From positions 13,506,850 to 13,570,849 of the forward strand of contig NC_134029.1 of assembly GCF_964204645.1 (NCBI RefSeq): 64,000 nucleotides of DNA, read 5' to 3'. How positions within the stretch are numbered: position 1 is the first letter of the stretch; every line of letters starts with the position of its first letter. Under the pieces are notes generated by a model, which saw nothing but the letters and a program-made list of their open reading frames with translations, made no database searches and was not told the origin of the DNA. This DNA comes from Tubulanus polymorphus (lineage: Eukaryota; Nemertea; Palaeonemertea; Tubulaniformes; Tubulanidae). A program made the position numbers and the translations under genes. Of this stretch, positions 31,636-43,429 are shown piece after piece.

Positions 31636-33300
31636 ATGTCGACGTCTAACGATAATCCGAGTGCGAGTGCTGTTACTAGTACTACTACGTACTTGCCGGA
31701 CTCTTTTGCCGATACAAAGACGGCTCGTTCTACCGCCAAACGTAAGGTTTCTTGTCTCGTAAAAGATGGAAGAGCTCTTTTAGATAACGGTGACGGCATT
31801 CTGCACACTGAATTTAAATCGCACGCAGAGAAAATCAGACAAATCTGAAATGCAGACGATGCTATCGAAAAGGCCGAACAAACGATAGGCAATGAAAATG
31901 AAACGTACTACGATGAGGTCAGGGACAAAATCCTACCGACTATGTTTGAGTTAATACGCCAAGGTGAAAAGCAGACCTATTCCTAAACCGCCTCTTGCTC
32001 AAAGATTGACAACGCCCAACCCCCATAGCGAACCAACTTTAATGACTCGAATGCCCAAACTGAGGTTCCCTACATTCTCCGGAGACAAACGAGATTACAG
32101 AAGATTTAAGAAACAGTTTCTTCACTTCTCCCAACATTTAGATGAAACGGAGATTTTCTATCATCTCATAGAGTCCATGGAGAGGTCTAAAGAAAAAAAC
32201 AAAGTTAAAGTCTGTGTAAACTCAACCAAGGCATGGGAGATCTTAGATTAGGCATTTGACGACGAGACGTGTTACATTGAGACGTTGATATCTGACATCG
32301 AGAATTTGGAGTCCTATGAAATTAGAGGGAGAGTGAATTTGCGGAACATGGAGAAATTTGTCGAACGTCTTCAGAACTTCTCGACCCAAATCGGGTCCCT
32401 TGATGTTGAGGGAGGACTCAATAGCAAAGTGATTCTGGCCCAAGTCCGACGTAAGCTACCTGAATAGCACAGAATCGCTTATCTGAAACACATCCGTGAC
32501 TATGAAGCACAAGAGTCGATTTCGGGGTTGGTAGATTGGTTGAACTCTCATCTCATCTTATTGCAGAAAGCTCAAAGCTTGACTGTCAACTCTACAGAAA
32601 GTCACTCAAGGGTCCCTAAATTTCATAAATCATCGAAATACTCGACGATGTCCCCTGGTGGTAGCTGGAGAAATCCAGACAATCATAAAAGAGAAATTCA
32701 CACTGTACACAAAGAAAGTAGAGACCAGTTTCCTTTAAAGTGTCCCTTACACCCGCGAAGCTCCAACCACTTCAATAAAGGCCTGTCATAAATTCCGAAC
32801 TCTCACGCAAGGGGAGAAACTCGACATCTCGAAGGCAAATAATATTTGTCAACGTTGTCGACACAACAACTGTGTAGCAGGGAAACTTCCATACAGTTAT
32901 GAAGACTACCAGTTTATATCACCCTTGTAGTGACTGTGAACTACAAGGACGAACAGCGAACAGCAAACAGCGACGAGACATACGACCCAATCCGAATCCA
33001 ACGAATACATACAGCGAACGAAACCAGCGACGAACTCAAGAGACAACAAGGCAGTGTCTACAGTTACAAGGTTTGGTACCGTCTAACATTTATTGTGTTC
33101 AAAGATTACAGGAAAACGATCGGAGTATTGCATTTCTATGATTGGTCGAGAGACGTCAGTACTTCATGGTTCATGGCATGGTTCATGGCGAGTACACTTC
33201 AATGACTTTGTATTCCAGATAATCTGCTCGTCGTGACAACCCTGTCAAATACCTACGTGTGGAGTTGACACCCACTATGCTTCAATTTGCCCTCGGGTTT
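31636..33300 (+). pseudogene. BEL gag-like region
   Basis: Open pieces at 31636-31845, 31964-32251, 32285-32467 and 32528-32791 in changing frames. 'RLPKLRFPTFSGDKRDYRRF'-like wording (seen as 'MPKLRFPTFSGDKRDYRRFK'), 'LEDISDIENLESYEIRG'-type helices and 'HTVHKESRDQFPLKCPLH' fit the capsid part of Pao/BEL polyproteins. At least five frame breaks. Confidence 0.6.
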
Positions 33301-33479
33301 ACGAAACTGATGGTTATCGACATTTCGAAAAAGGTTCACAACAATATACTTGGATCAACAAAAAACTTGACGTTTCAGCTGGTGAATTTAAACCAAAAGA
33401 GAAGAATTCTTATCAGATCTGTGGTGCATCTCCGGCCACATCAGACGAGACTCGCATAATAGCTGCATTACCTACCGTC

Positions 33480-33876
33480 ATGGCGTATGTTTGCTGCGGA
33501 AGAAAGAAAACTCTCGTTCGAGTTCTCCTAGACACGGGAAGCCAAGTGTCACTCATACGAGAAGGAATCCTGCCAAAATCAAACGATGATCAAATGCAAA
33601 ACTTCGATCTCACCACTGTTGGAGGGAATGTTACTACCCGTCGGCTTCGTGTAGCGGAGTGTGTGCTCCAAAGCTTAGATGGTACCTTCTCTCGTCCGAT
33701 TCACCGAAATGAAGAAGCCATGTGGAGACCTTCCAGTCATTACTAACACTCAAATTCAACCTTACCCTCATCTTTCTGATATTGAAGTAATCGAACCTTC
33801 CTTTGAAACCATCGACGTTCTCCTAGGAGTCGAAAACAGTGACTTACTAGTTCCTCACGAGCACATTGTTGGTCCT
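33480..33876 (+). pseudogene. BEL aspartic protease (A17-type) region
   Basis: 'VRVLLDTGSQVSLIREG' gives the DTGS active-site triplet, followed by 'VLLGVENSDLLVP' in the next frame, the usual end of the A17 protease domain. A frameshift near 33710 separates the two. Confidence 0.75.
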
Positions 33877-34077
33877 TAAGAAGATGATCCAGTCGCCTCA
33901 CGGTCTATTCTTGGCTGGTATGTACAGGGCGGTCGCTGCAGAGATGAACTTCACACAACTGTTACCGTAAACGCTGTTCAAGTGTCTGTTAACAGTGACC
34001 TAGAAGACTTCCTGGGTATCGAACGTATGGGTATTGAGCCAAAATAATGTAAATGCAAAGCTAACGAATCTGGCAAG

Positions 34078-34202
34078 ATGGCCAGTGAGTGCATGCGTCA
34101 AAGTATTACTAAGTTAAAAGACGGTACCTACCAAATCAGTCTACCTTGGATGAAATCGCCGGATGGTCTACCGAATAATTACGATTACGCAGCTAAAAGA
34201 TC
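34078..34202 (+). pseudogene. BEL reverse transcriptase, N-terminal stub
   Basis: 'DGTYQISLPWMKSPDGLPNNYDYA' is the segment directly before the RT fingers in BEL elements. The domain stops at the left end of the fold-back element; fingers, palm and most of RNase H are absent, so about 1.5-2 kb was lost. Confidence 0.65.
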
Positions 34203-35334
34203 GGTGTTGTCATATCGCGGAAAGACGGAATCGCGGAATTTTCCAAAAACGCGGAATTTCTTCATTTTTACTATAAATAGTAAACGGGTTTTCCCACGGG
34301 GATACCCACTGTCGGACAGGGCACCGGACCCAGGTTTTCAACACCGGGAATTAGTATTTGATAATTTATTATATCGCCAGTCAACAACTTAACGATACTG
34401 TTCCAAATAATGGAGAACCTAGGCAATACGCGCTTTGCGAATTCAGTGATACAGAGTATCGCTTCATTAACTGAAGGAATACAAATCGATGGTGCGTAAA
34501 CGTAGGATTTGTGATGACACCATGAGCCATTCTCAAGGACTCACTTCCGAGTTAAGATTTGACTCTGGTCTCTGGATTTAAAACATTGGAAATGAATTGA
34601 TTCTAAGTAACTCAGAGTTAACTCACAACTGTGGAACTGGATCGATGTCAGACGAAAATAAATAGACATTATGTATATTTCATTCTGGCTTAGGATTGTT
34701 CATGCGTGTTGTGTGTCTACATTGTTGTTATAAGCGAAGAATGTGGTTTATCTTTTAGAATTAAATGATATGAAAGATTATAAAATGGTTTCGTTTTTTT
34801 TAATGTTTACTTTGTGACTGCTATAACATATATGTTCCTATGCTGATTATTTGGATCAAAAGAATCTTATTGGTACCGGTACTGGACGGCCGTAAAATTG
34901 TAATAATTTCAAAGGAATTTGAACCGGTACTTGTTTGGTCGTAGGATTTCATGTTTGCAACCATCTACAACTACGGTCCGACACCGCGAACGTGCTCAAT
35001 ATTTATCTGATAATATTCGTTCCTGAAGTTCTCAAAAAGTCGATGAACTTCGATAATCGAAGTTTGCCTAGTAGAAATAGACATTAGGTGCCTGGTCTCT
35101 TTCACCTCACTTGATTCTGACTTCTTCTACAGGTGGCAGCCAGTCAACGGTATCGTAATATAATAATTCCATATAAAATTGCCTGAAAATAATGGGATTC
35201 GAACCTAAGTCGTTGCATCGATCAGTCCGGTGCCCTGTCCGACAGTGGGTATCCCCGTGGGAAAACCCGTTTACTATTTAAAGTAAAAATGAAGAAATTC
35301 CGCGTTTTTGGAAAATTCCGCGATTCCGTCTTTC
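34203..35334. mobile_element. fold-back DNA transposon nested in the BEL element (right end clipped)
   Basis: The left end 'ggtgttgtcatatcgcgg' starts an inverted repeat of about 127 bases. The right arm (35222-35334) lacks the last 20 bases or so and runs into BEL sequence. The interior (34396-35220) is the reverse complement of 59362-60235 in the host flank. There is no transposase ORF; 'TESRNFPKTRNFF'-type ORFs are translations of the arms. Confidence 0.8.
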
Positions 35335-35408
35335 GTCGACGGACCATTATGTCGGAAAGACCCCCTTGTACTTGGCCTGTTACCCCTGACAACATATGAG
35401 CAGACAAA

Positions 35409-36778
35409 GAGGATTTAGAACGGAAGAAATTTCATGTTAGAAACACAAAGGTCCTTGCGGCAACTTTGTCGACTGACGAGCCGATTGTTGACCCAACTAG
35501 GTTTTCAAGTTGGACGAGACTTATAATGGTTACAGCGCGCATCCTCGCATTGAAAGATTTGCCTAAACGTCTCTGGTTAAAAGAGTTACTGACAAATCTG
35601 AGCGAACGTCCACCACGTGGTGGTCGCTTGCGGAATGCGCCGTTGTCTTATGAGCTCAGACATCCGTACTTGATTCCGAAACATAGTTACATTGGCTTAC
35701 TTATTGTCCGTGAACGTCATCGTTATGCATTACATTGTGGATACCTTCGTACCGCGTTTGAAGTAAGGAAGAAGTATAAGATAGTGGGTGACACCGGTCT
35801 GTGCCGTCGAGTTGTCCGAGAATGTACTGTATGCAGACGATACAAGGGAAAGCCGATACATCAACAGAGGGCTGACCACCGTTCTATACTACCGCGGTTG
35901 ACTATCTAGGACCTGTTAACGTTAAGGTCAACCGAAATACTGTGTCGAAGGGATATTGCGCGGTCTTTGCATGTGCTGTTACTCGCGCAGTGCATGTTAC
36001 GTGCGTTCAAGATTTGACCACTTCAGCCTTCATACAGGCCCTCGAACGATTTGTTAGTATTCGTGGCGCCCCGAGTCTCATGATCAGTGATAACGCGACT
36101 TGTTTCCGTGGGGCTGATAACGTGATCAGAGACTTGCAACTTCGCCTCGATCAGGGCAGACTGCGTTAAGTTTAATACGGAATGGAAGTTTGGACCTCCG
36201 GGAGGACCCCACCATCAAGGAATCGTTGAAAGAATGGTCCAGGAGGTTAAAAAGTCCATGCGTCATATGGTTCGTGCCGATAAACTGTCATTTATTGAGT
36301 GGGAAACGATTTTCACTCAAATTTCTGGATTACTCAATAGCCGTCCGCTTACTGTGCTGTCGTCTACCTCGCTCGAAGATCCGCCGCTTACGCCGAATCA
36401 TTTTCTTATAGGACAAGCAGATTTACCGTGCCCGCAGATACCCTGTAAAGACTATATCGGGAATACTCGCAAGCGTCGCGAGTTGTGTAACTCTCTCGTT
36501 GATGGGTTTTGGAAACATTGGATGACCAATATACATAAACTGTCGCCGCGCCTTAAATAGTCGACAGCTGCTGAAAACCTAACCGTGGGAGACGTTGTTC
36601 TTGCCATCAATGAAAACGCTAAGCGCGGCCAATGGAAGTTGGCTGAGGTGATGGAAGTGTCCCCAGGACAGGACAATCTCGTCAGAATCGTTAGTGTGAA
36701 ATTACCTGATAAACAAGTGTTAAAGCGTCCCGTTACTAAGCTGATCTTACTTATGAAGAAAAACGAACGATTTGATTA
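35409..36778 (+). pseudogene. BEL RNase H end, integrase and DUF5641 region
   Basis: It starts after the nested element with 'ILALKDLPKRLWLKELLTN'-like linker, then HHCC zinc motif 'RHRYALHCGYLRT..CTVCRRYKG' (35722-35850), integrase core with Asp in 'LGPVNVKVN' context (about 35905), Asp in 'LMISDNATCFRGADN' and Glu in 'GIVERMVQEVKKS' (three frames), 'LLNSRPLT', and DUF5641 'LTVGDVVLAINENAKRGQWK' to the stop at 36776. Frameshifts near 35900, 36170 and a TAG at 36558. Confidence 0.8.
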
Positions 36779-36919
36779 ATAAGTTCGGAGCCTTTAATGT
36801 GTATGAAAACGTTACATACTTCATAGACTGTTGAGTTGAAAATTCTCGAATTTAATTGATATCGACAAATTGTGTTGTAATTAATTATCACCATCCCTGG
36901 TGAGAGATATCCCCTGGGA

Positions 36920-37101
36920 TGTTACAGACTCTTGATCTAGTTTGTTATATTTCTGTAATTAGTACGCCGGATAGAGGGCGTCATTGTCGTTGTATCGCCG
37001 CCATTTTCGACACGGTTGAAAAATAAAGTAAAAAACGTAAAATTAACCGTAATTCAACGTCGCGCTTTTTTGCTGATTGTTTCGCCGTGGAATCCGTAAC
37101 A
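36920..37101 (+). repeat. BEL element 3' LTR
   Basis: Matches 31404-31576; followed by the second TTTCC target duplication and then the continuation of the penton-like gene. Confidence 0.9.
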
Positions 37102-37612
37102 TTTCCCGTTACAATATCTGGTTTAATTCCTAACAATTTAGCTTTTGGTTATTTTATAATGAAAGAATGTTCATTTTCATCATCAAACTTTATTTCTATT
37201 CTATTAGTCCTATCACTTTTCATAAATCTAATTAAAAATTTATCATCACTTCTAATCTTCAACCGTGCTCTTCTATTAATTTTCTGCTCTAATGATACTA
37301 AATTATATAATCCTGGTCTTAGATATAAAGTAACCCATTGGTTTTTATTTCTAATACAAATTTAAAAAGAATTATCTTCAATAGTTTTATTTGAAATATT
37401 ATAAAAAGAATTACATGAACTTATATTTACTAATTTTAAATCTACACAATTCTTAAATTCTCTATCTAATTGTACTAGTACATTATGAGATTTATTATTT
37501 GTAAGTTTTCTAGAATCAACATATATACTATATTCTTTTAATTTATCCATTAATTATTACACAAAAAAATTACCTCGAACCCCACAAAAATAATTTTAAT
37601 AACATTTTTCCA

Positions 37613-38866
37613 TTGGACGAGAAGATACAATGTGAAATTTGTGGTGAATACACAGAAAACGTATTATTTTAAAAAACATTCAGAGAAATGTAAAATTAAT
37701 GACTTAATAATTAATGTTGGTAGTAACGAAAGTAATAATAATTCTGTGTAAGTTGAACCTATTTGGAAAAGACCTTTTTTATTTTATGACAAGAATAATG
37801 TAAAGAATAATTTATGTGAGCATTGTCGAATAAAATTTTGTCCTGAAAATATAGAAGATTGGGAGAATCATCAATTTAATGAAGAACATTTAAATAAAAT
37901 TTCTAATCATTTGAAACAGAATTCAATGAAAGAATAATTAATATATTAGAAAATATAAAATATGAGAAAACGTTACCAGATAATTAAAAAAAACACTTGA
38001 AAAGTTAGAAAAATATTATAATGAATTAGTAAGAAAAACATATTATTGTAAATATTGTACACTGATTATTACAACAAGTAATTCGAATCTACATAATAAA
38101 ACAATAAAACATAAAGAAAACGTAAGTAAATACTAAGGACTTAATGAACAACTATTGCCAAGATATGATAGAAAAAAGTACCCACAATGTATTTACGAGT
38201 ATTTAAAACGAGAAGATTCTATGATATTTTGTAATGAATGTGGATGGCAAAGAAATTTATGGGGTGATGAAAGCACTAGAGATTTTCTTAAAGAACCAAA
38301 ATTAAAATATCTAGATGAAACTATTAAAATATTTTCTATAAAAGATCATACACCAGAATATATGCGATGGCTTGAAAAAATGAAAATGATAGAAAATAAG
38401 AATGGTGAAATAACTAAGAAAGGTATAATAAAAACAATTATTCCATCAACATTTAACACGAAATATAAGAAAATGTATTTATATTTATTATTTAACGATC
38501 ATTACAAAAAACATAAATTAACAAAAGAAGATATGAAAAATATAAAAGAAACATTCATGACAATATTAAAATATTGTGCGGATAATAAAATAACAGATTC
38601 AATTAATTATGAATTTGAACTTTTTAAATAAGATTGTAAATTTTTTAAGCATCGATATTAAAATTCCATTTGATGAAATAACAAATAAAAAGAAACGAAA
38701 AGAGCGAGATGAAATGTGGAATAAAATTGAATTTTATTTAAATGAGAAAAATGAAATGGAAGAACCTATAGAAACCTAAGAACCTAAAGAAATTATAGAA
38801 AAACAATTAGATGAAAATAGAGAAGCCAATAGTGATTTTGAGTATAATGATATTGATACATTTTAA
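37613..38866 (+). pseudogene. multi-zinc-finger Polinton protein (V3b)
   Basis: Homologous to 3235-4571. It has the same TTG in place of ATG, plus a deletion of about 100 bases after 'CEICGEYTENV' that copy a lacks. The longest open part is 38155-38631 (158 residues, 'IFCNECGWQRNLWGDESTRDF'). The stop at 38864-38866 overlaps the polymerase stop. Confidence 0.6.
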
Positions 38867-39217
38867 TAACCATAAGGTAATGTTTTTATTCCATCATCCA
38901 GAATATATCTTTTATCGTCGAATGGATTTGAGCTAGTTTGTTTAACTTCATTAATGTACATCTCGTGATCTTCTGATCTTTAACAATTAATTTTATGTTT
39001 CATTACTATTTAGTTATATAAACACTTGAATAATATATAACTATATAATCTTGAAATTCTATATGTTTATCAACCACATGCTTTGTTATTCCTTTTAACG
39101 TTTTAGCTTCATGATCTTTTGTTCTATAACTATACATTTTACTTCTTATCCCAACAAATTCAATCATTTCATCACCCCCTAATTCATCTTTAAACTTTCC
39201 AGGAATTTTTTCTTATC
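38863..39217 (-). pseudogene. PolB C-terminus fragment without intein (V3b)
   Basis: Equivalent to 4568-4911 of copy a with the same frameshift and stop. The break at 39217 lies downstream of the splice junction in the gene, so intein and upstream polymerase were removed by a deletion that ends in the 'aagatggcc' repeat. Confidence 0.75.
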
Positions 39218-39960
39218 ATCGTTGCGTCGTGAAAACAAAAAATTCAAGATGGCCACCCAATGGCAGCCATATTTGATCACCATTGACATTTTTTTACAAT
39301 AGGGGTGGACATCTCGCCAGACCCAATCTTCATGCTAATTTTCAAAAAGATTCATCGCAAATTACCGGCGAATTACTGTGTCGAATTCAATTCAATTCCA
39401 GAGGTCCTGATTTAGGCCTATGTATTAGGATGTCAATTAGAATTCAACTTTTTGAAAAACCAGCACAGATGCCTATTCAAATCACGTGTAATTAAACAAT
39501 TCAGTGCTTCTTAGTTTGATGTCCCTGTTTATATCGCGCACGTGGTTAAAATTATAGTTTACATCGAACATCTTCAACAGCTGATACGACCACACCCGCG
39601 TCTGTCAATCATCTTAATTGATTCATATACTAAAATGCTCACTATGAAAAAACTATGCGGTGGATCAATCCGAAATTTTTCAGTAGAATGTCAGACACTA
39701 GGTACCTTTCTTTAAATTTTATTTGTTGTATGTCATTTACATTCAGTTATACAGTACTTTATTCATAACTTTGAAGCGGCGCTCAACGCTCAAGCAAGGT
39801 CAGTCACGTAGGCCAATGATAACACGAAACAGACCACGGTTTTGCCGGTTAAGAGCGTCTCTCCACATAAATTAGAGGGACTGAAATGGACCATTTGTTG
39901 ACACTAACCTTTAACAAGGCAATTCGATACTACGTATTTATGTCCCCCGCGATAGCAACT
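39218..39960. repeat. one 'aagatggcc' repeat unit and host-like spacer (copy b)
   Basis: 39225-39370 is the last unit of the repeat at 7860-8290. 39371-39960 equals 8281-8870 of copy a. No gene seen. Confidence 0.5.
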
Positions 39961-41205
39961 AGGGAATGAATGACCCCTGAAGTCACTGATCTTTGGAATA
40001 GAAAAATGATGAGTGAATCCAGGGATAACCATACTATGAAATATCATTTTCCTGTTATGAATGGTTATTTAAGAATGAGTTGGGATGGGCACATCCTCTC
40101 CCTAGGGGTAATCATGCGACGTAACATCATTATATTGCTATCAACAGTTCTTTCTGAATCACATTCACGACACAGGGTTTTACATCAATGACCTGAAGTG
40201 ACCTTGACCATTGATCCTTGGAGCCCAGAATCAATAGGGCACATCCTCTCCATAAGGTAATCATAATACGTAATATCATGGTCCTGCTATCAACGGTTCT
40301 TCTTGAATGACGTTCACAAGGTTTCACATGAATGACTTGTAGTGACCCTGACCTTTGGTCCTTGGACCCCAAAATCAATAGGGCACATCATCTCCCTAGG
40401 GGTAATGATACTACGTAATATCATGGTCCTGCTATCGACGGTTCTTCTTGAATCACGTTCACAAGGTTTTAAATGAATGACCTGTAGTGACCTTGACCTT
40501 TGATCCTTGGACCCCAGAATTAATAGGGCACATCCTCTCCCTAGGGGTAATCATGCGATGTAACATCATTATATTGCTATCAACAGTTCTTTCTGAATCA
40601 CATTCACGACACAGGGTTTTACATCAATGACCTGAAGTGACCTTGACCTTTGATCCTTGGAGCCCAGAATCAATAGGGCACATCCTTTCCCTAGGGGTAA
40701 TCATACTACGTAATATCATGGTCCTGCTATCAACGGTTCTTCTTGAATGACGTTCACAAGGTTTCACATAAATGACCTGTAGTGACCTTGACCTTTGATC
40801 CGTGGACCCCAAAATCAATAGGGCACATCCTCTCCCTAGGGGTAATCATACTACGTAATAACATCGTCCTGCTATAGACGGTTCTTTTTGAATCACGTTC
40901 ACAAGGTTTTACATGAATGACCTGTAGTGACCTTGACCTTTGATCCTTGGACCCCACAATCAATAGGGCACATCCTTTCCCTAGGGGTAATCATACTACG
41001 TAATATCATGGTCCTGCTATCAACGGTTCTTCTTGAATGACGTTCACAAGGTTTTACATGAATGACCAATAGTGACGTTGACCTTTGGTCCTTGGACCCC
41101 AAAATCAATAGGGCTCATCCTCTCCCTAGGGGTAATTATACTGTGTTATGTCATAGTCCTGCAATCTACGGTTCTTCTTGAATCGCGTTCACAAGCTCAT
41201 GCGGA
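39961..41205. repeat. 145-base tandem repeat array (copy b)
   Basis: Same array as 8875-10160 but with different unit order: a unit with 'gaatcacattcacgacacaggg' occurs twice (about 40140 and 40590), once in copy a. The diverged units 9000-9180 are missing. The GGAC tail is expanded to about 41205-41232. Unequal exchange within the array explains this. Confidence 0.85.
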
Positions 41206-41375
41206 CGGACGGCCAGACGGACGGACGGACGGAGGTGGATACCAAGTCCCCAGCTCGCGGCCTACGTCGCGCGGGGGACAATAAGCTTCGAATAATTGGA
41301 AAATGACGTTTTCAGGCCAGAGGACAAGAGGACGACACATCACTCATCACCACAAGTAATTTTCCCCCCTGATAA

Positions 41376-41721
41376 ATGGGAGATAGAAAAGCATTCTTAG
41401 CGACAATAAATAACAGAATAAAACCAGCAAAAAAACAATTTGAAATAAAAAAGTTAGTCGATGTTACAAAAGAAATTGAACATAAAATATTAAAATTAGA
41501 AAAGATAAGAACTAAATATGGAGATAAAATATCAGCAAATTTAAGTTACTGTTACGTTAGTACAACGCGAGAATTTAAAGTATTTTTACCTGATAAATGG
41601 GTTTCATTGAGTAATGAGGAATTAAAAGATTTAGAAGGATTTAAAATAATCTATCATGGAAAAAAATGAAGACGGTCATCATGATTTAGAAATTGTTGAC
41701 TTAATAAAAAAACAAAAATAA
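41376..41721 (+). pseudogene. 97-residue Polinton-associated protein (V1b)
   Basis: Nearly identical to 10320-10665, with one Ile to Val change and the same premature end before the acidic tail. Confidence 0.5.
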
Positions 41722-41749
41722 ATGAAACTAGAAAATTAATTTTAATAAA

Positions 41750-42930
41750 TTAATTGACGCCTGCGAAAAAAAATGTAGAATTTCTGGGATAAGCTAATGT
41801 AAAATTGCAAATTTGAAATCGAAGTTTTAAGAAATTTGGGGAGTTATGAGTTTTGGCGATTGGGTAGATGATACAGGTCTTCGACTGGTCTAATAAAAAA
41901 AAAATTGTCAACTTGTGGCCGACTATGATTCACTTTTGCCGCAAAGCTGGCTTGCAACTTCATTGCAACTTCATGGTTGAAGAAAGAGCTCTTCTGAGGT
42001 CTGCTTCATCATGACTTCGAGCGTATCGTGTAGCCAGCCGGCCCGGTCCACGGGGCCCGGTTTGGTTGTCACTCGATATCCTAGTCTTGAGTCTGGGTCG
42101 AAGTAGACATTGTCATTTGAATTACTTATTCATGTTAATCTGTATGAATTACCCATGTGTCTTGTATTTCCTTATTCTAAAATGTGTAACTTTATTGAAT
42201 TTGGGAATTTTATCCCGGAATTCCATTGTATTAAGGATCAATAAAGAATCGAATTGAAGTCACCTAATACACATGCCATCAGTGGATGTGGAGCCGTATA
42301 TGACAGCTATGCTATAATAAATTGCTAATCTCATGAAACCTGCATACCCCTAATATCGAAAATATTTTCTAAAACATTTGAATATTGAAATTATATGTTT
42401 ACACGTATCTATATTGACCGCTTGTAGCCGCCGATGAAATTCACGTCGGCCCACATAGATCGTAGATAGCTTCGTCATTCCACCAGCATCCCCATGTAAG
42501 GGTCTGACTTTATATCAGACTTCCAAATCGTGTATACATCCGCCATTTAACCGAATAATCCGATTTACTTATCATTTCTATATATGCCTGCCACTTCTGA
42601 TATAATCATACATCCTTTACTATAACAATACGTCTTCTCATGATATGCTATGCAATATAACATTTTGACGTTCAAATAGAGGTCATTATATAATCACAGG
42701 AAGCCATTCTACATAGTTGTCAATAATATTTTGTCAAAATAGCTTGTATGTGTACACATATACTTGTGACGTTTTGCACATCGATTAACGGTTGTCGTTT
42801 GAAAAATGACGCTGAATGGTTAAAATTGTTTAGGTTTCATAATGGTAACGTGTTATAAGGCGTCAAAAAAAATAAAAAAATAAATTAATGAAAATAAAAT
42901 AATGAAAAAAATAAAAATAATGAATAACTA
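41750..42930. other. LINE-like 3' tail and host-like spacer (copy b)
   Basis: Equals 10690-11820 with scattered substitutions. The LINE-like tail ends near 42257. Nothing else recognised up to the viral end at about 42930. Confidence 0.35.
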
Positions 42931-43040
42931 GAATCCGAAATGACTTATATGGACAATTTAATTGCTACGCGTAGATAGACAAAAGTAGTGAGATATTCAA
43001 CTAATTAAAAATAAAATTATTTTTTTGCTTTTTTTCTAGA
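42931..43040. repeat. terminal region of element V1b (candidate inverted-repeat end)
   Basis: The reverse complement of 42935-43005 matches 27655-27712 ('atctcactac', 'gtctatcta', 'ataagtcatttcggattc' with small differences). It lies outside the last gene of V1b. Copy a lost this end through a deletion of about 0.6 kb. Confidence 0.5.
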
Positions 43041-43086
43041 ATATGAATCCATTTTTTATTGTGAATTTTGGAATTTCACAAGTATT

Positions 43087-43410
43087 TTAATTTTTAATAG
43101 TAGTAGTTTCAGAATTATTAACAACACAAATTTTATTTGATTTTTTATACCAACTACATCCAATCAAAATGAATAAAATTACAAATCCAGTTGTAAAACA
43201 TAAATACTTATCAACTATTCTATTATTAGAAGGAGTAGAAATAACAATATTTTCACCATTATTATTAACATTTTCATTATTTATTTTTTCTTTGCATGCT
43301 TTTTTGAATTCTTTTGATTTAATTCCTAATTGCCGAAACCATTCAATTTGTTTTTGTGTTCTCGGTTTTTTCTTCGCAGTTAATTCCTTCAATTCTTCCA
43401 CTTCGCTCAT
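43087..43410 (-). CDS. 107-residue basic membrane protein of Polintons (V1b only)
   Basis: An intact ORF from 43410 (ATAATAAATGAG box). The basic N-terminal motif 'KKKPRTQKQIEWFRQLG' parallels the V2 protein at 26442-26801; an Asn-rich linker precedes the membrane helix 'YLCFTTGFVILFILIGCSWY'. In V1b it is downstream of the 'KTLDDL' gene, the same pairing as in V2. Copy a has lost it by deletion. Confidence 0.6.
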   Translation of the reverse strand: MSEVEELKELTAKKKPRTQKQIEWFRQLGIKSKEFKKACKEKINNENVNNNGENIVISTPSNNRIVDKYLCFTTGFVILFILIGCSWYKKSNKICVVNNSETTTIKN

Positions 43411-43429
43411 TTATTATAGAAAAAGAGAA

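Larger units (their letters stand above)
31404..37101 (+). mobile_element. BEL/Pao LTR retrotransposon with 5-base target duplication
   Basis: LTRs of 173 and 182 bases (31404-31576, 36920-37101) start TGTTACAG and end CCGTAACA. TTTCC flanks both sides (31399-31403, 37102-37106). Between them lie gag-like sequence, a DTGS protease, the first part of RT, the end of RNase H, an integrase with HHCC and DDE motifs, and a DUF5641-type tail. Most of RT is missing at the site of a fold-back element (34203-35334). The LTRs differ by several substitutions and a small insertion, so the insertion is not recent. Confidence 0.9.
31090..37550 (-). pseudogene. candidate minor capsid (penton-like) protein split by BEL element (V3b)
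   Basis: Exon-like halves at 37107-37550 (N-terminal, starting 'MDKLKEYSIYVDSRKLTNNK') and 31090-31398 (C-terminal, with 'MPFTQFYIYCKLIDQTKTF' and ending '..IRCKV') join at the TTTCC target site. The N-half has two frame breaks of its own. Homologous to 19411-20175. Confidence 0.6.
28134..39217. mobile_element. Polinton-like viral block V3, copy b, with nested BEL element
   Basis: Collinear with V1 late genes and with copy a: coiled-coil gene N-part, anchor protein, small membrane proteins, acidic protein, penton-like gene, zinc-finger gene and polymerase end. The left edge cuts a coiled-coil gene; the right edge cuts the polymerase and joins the 'aagatggcc' repeat. A 5.7-kb retrotransposon interrupts it at 31404-37101. 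Confidence 0.8.

Noticed and set aside
34201-34392. ORFs with 'TESRNFPKTRNFFIF' at 34078-34392, 35222-35407, 59193-59516, 60173-60361 as a gene family
   Set aside because: They are translations of the inverted arms of the fold-back transposon; similarity follows the DNA repeat in both orientations.
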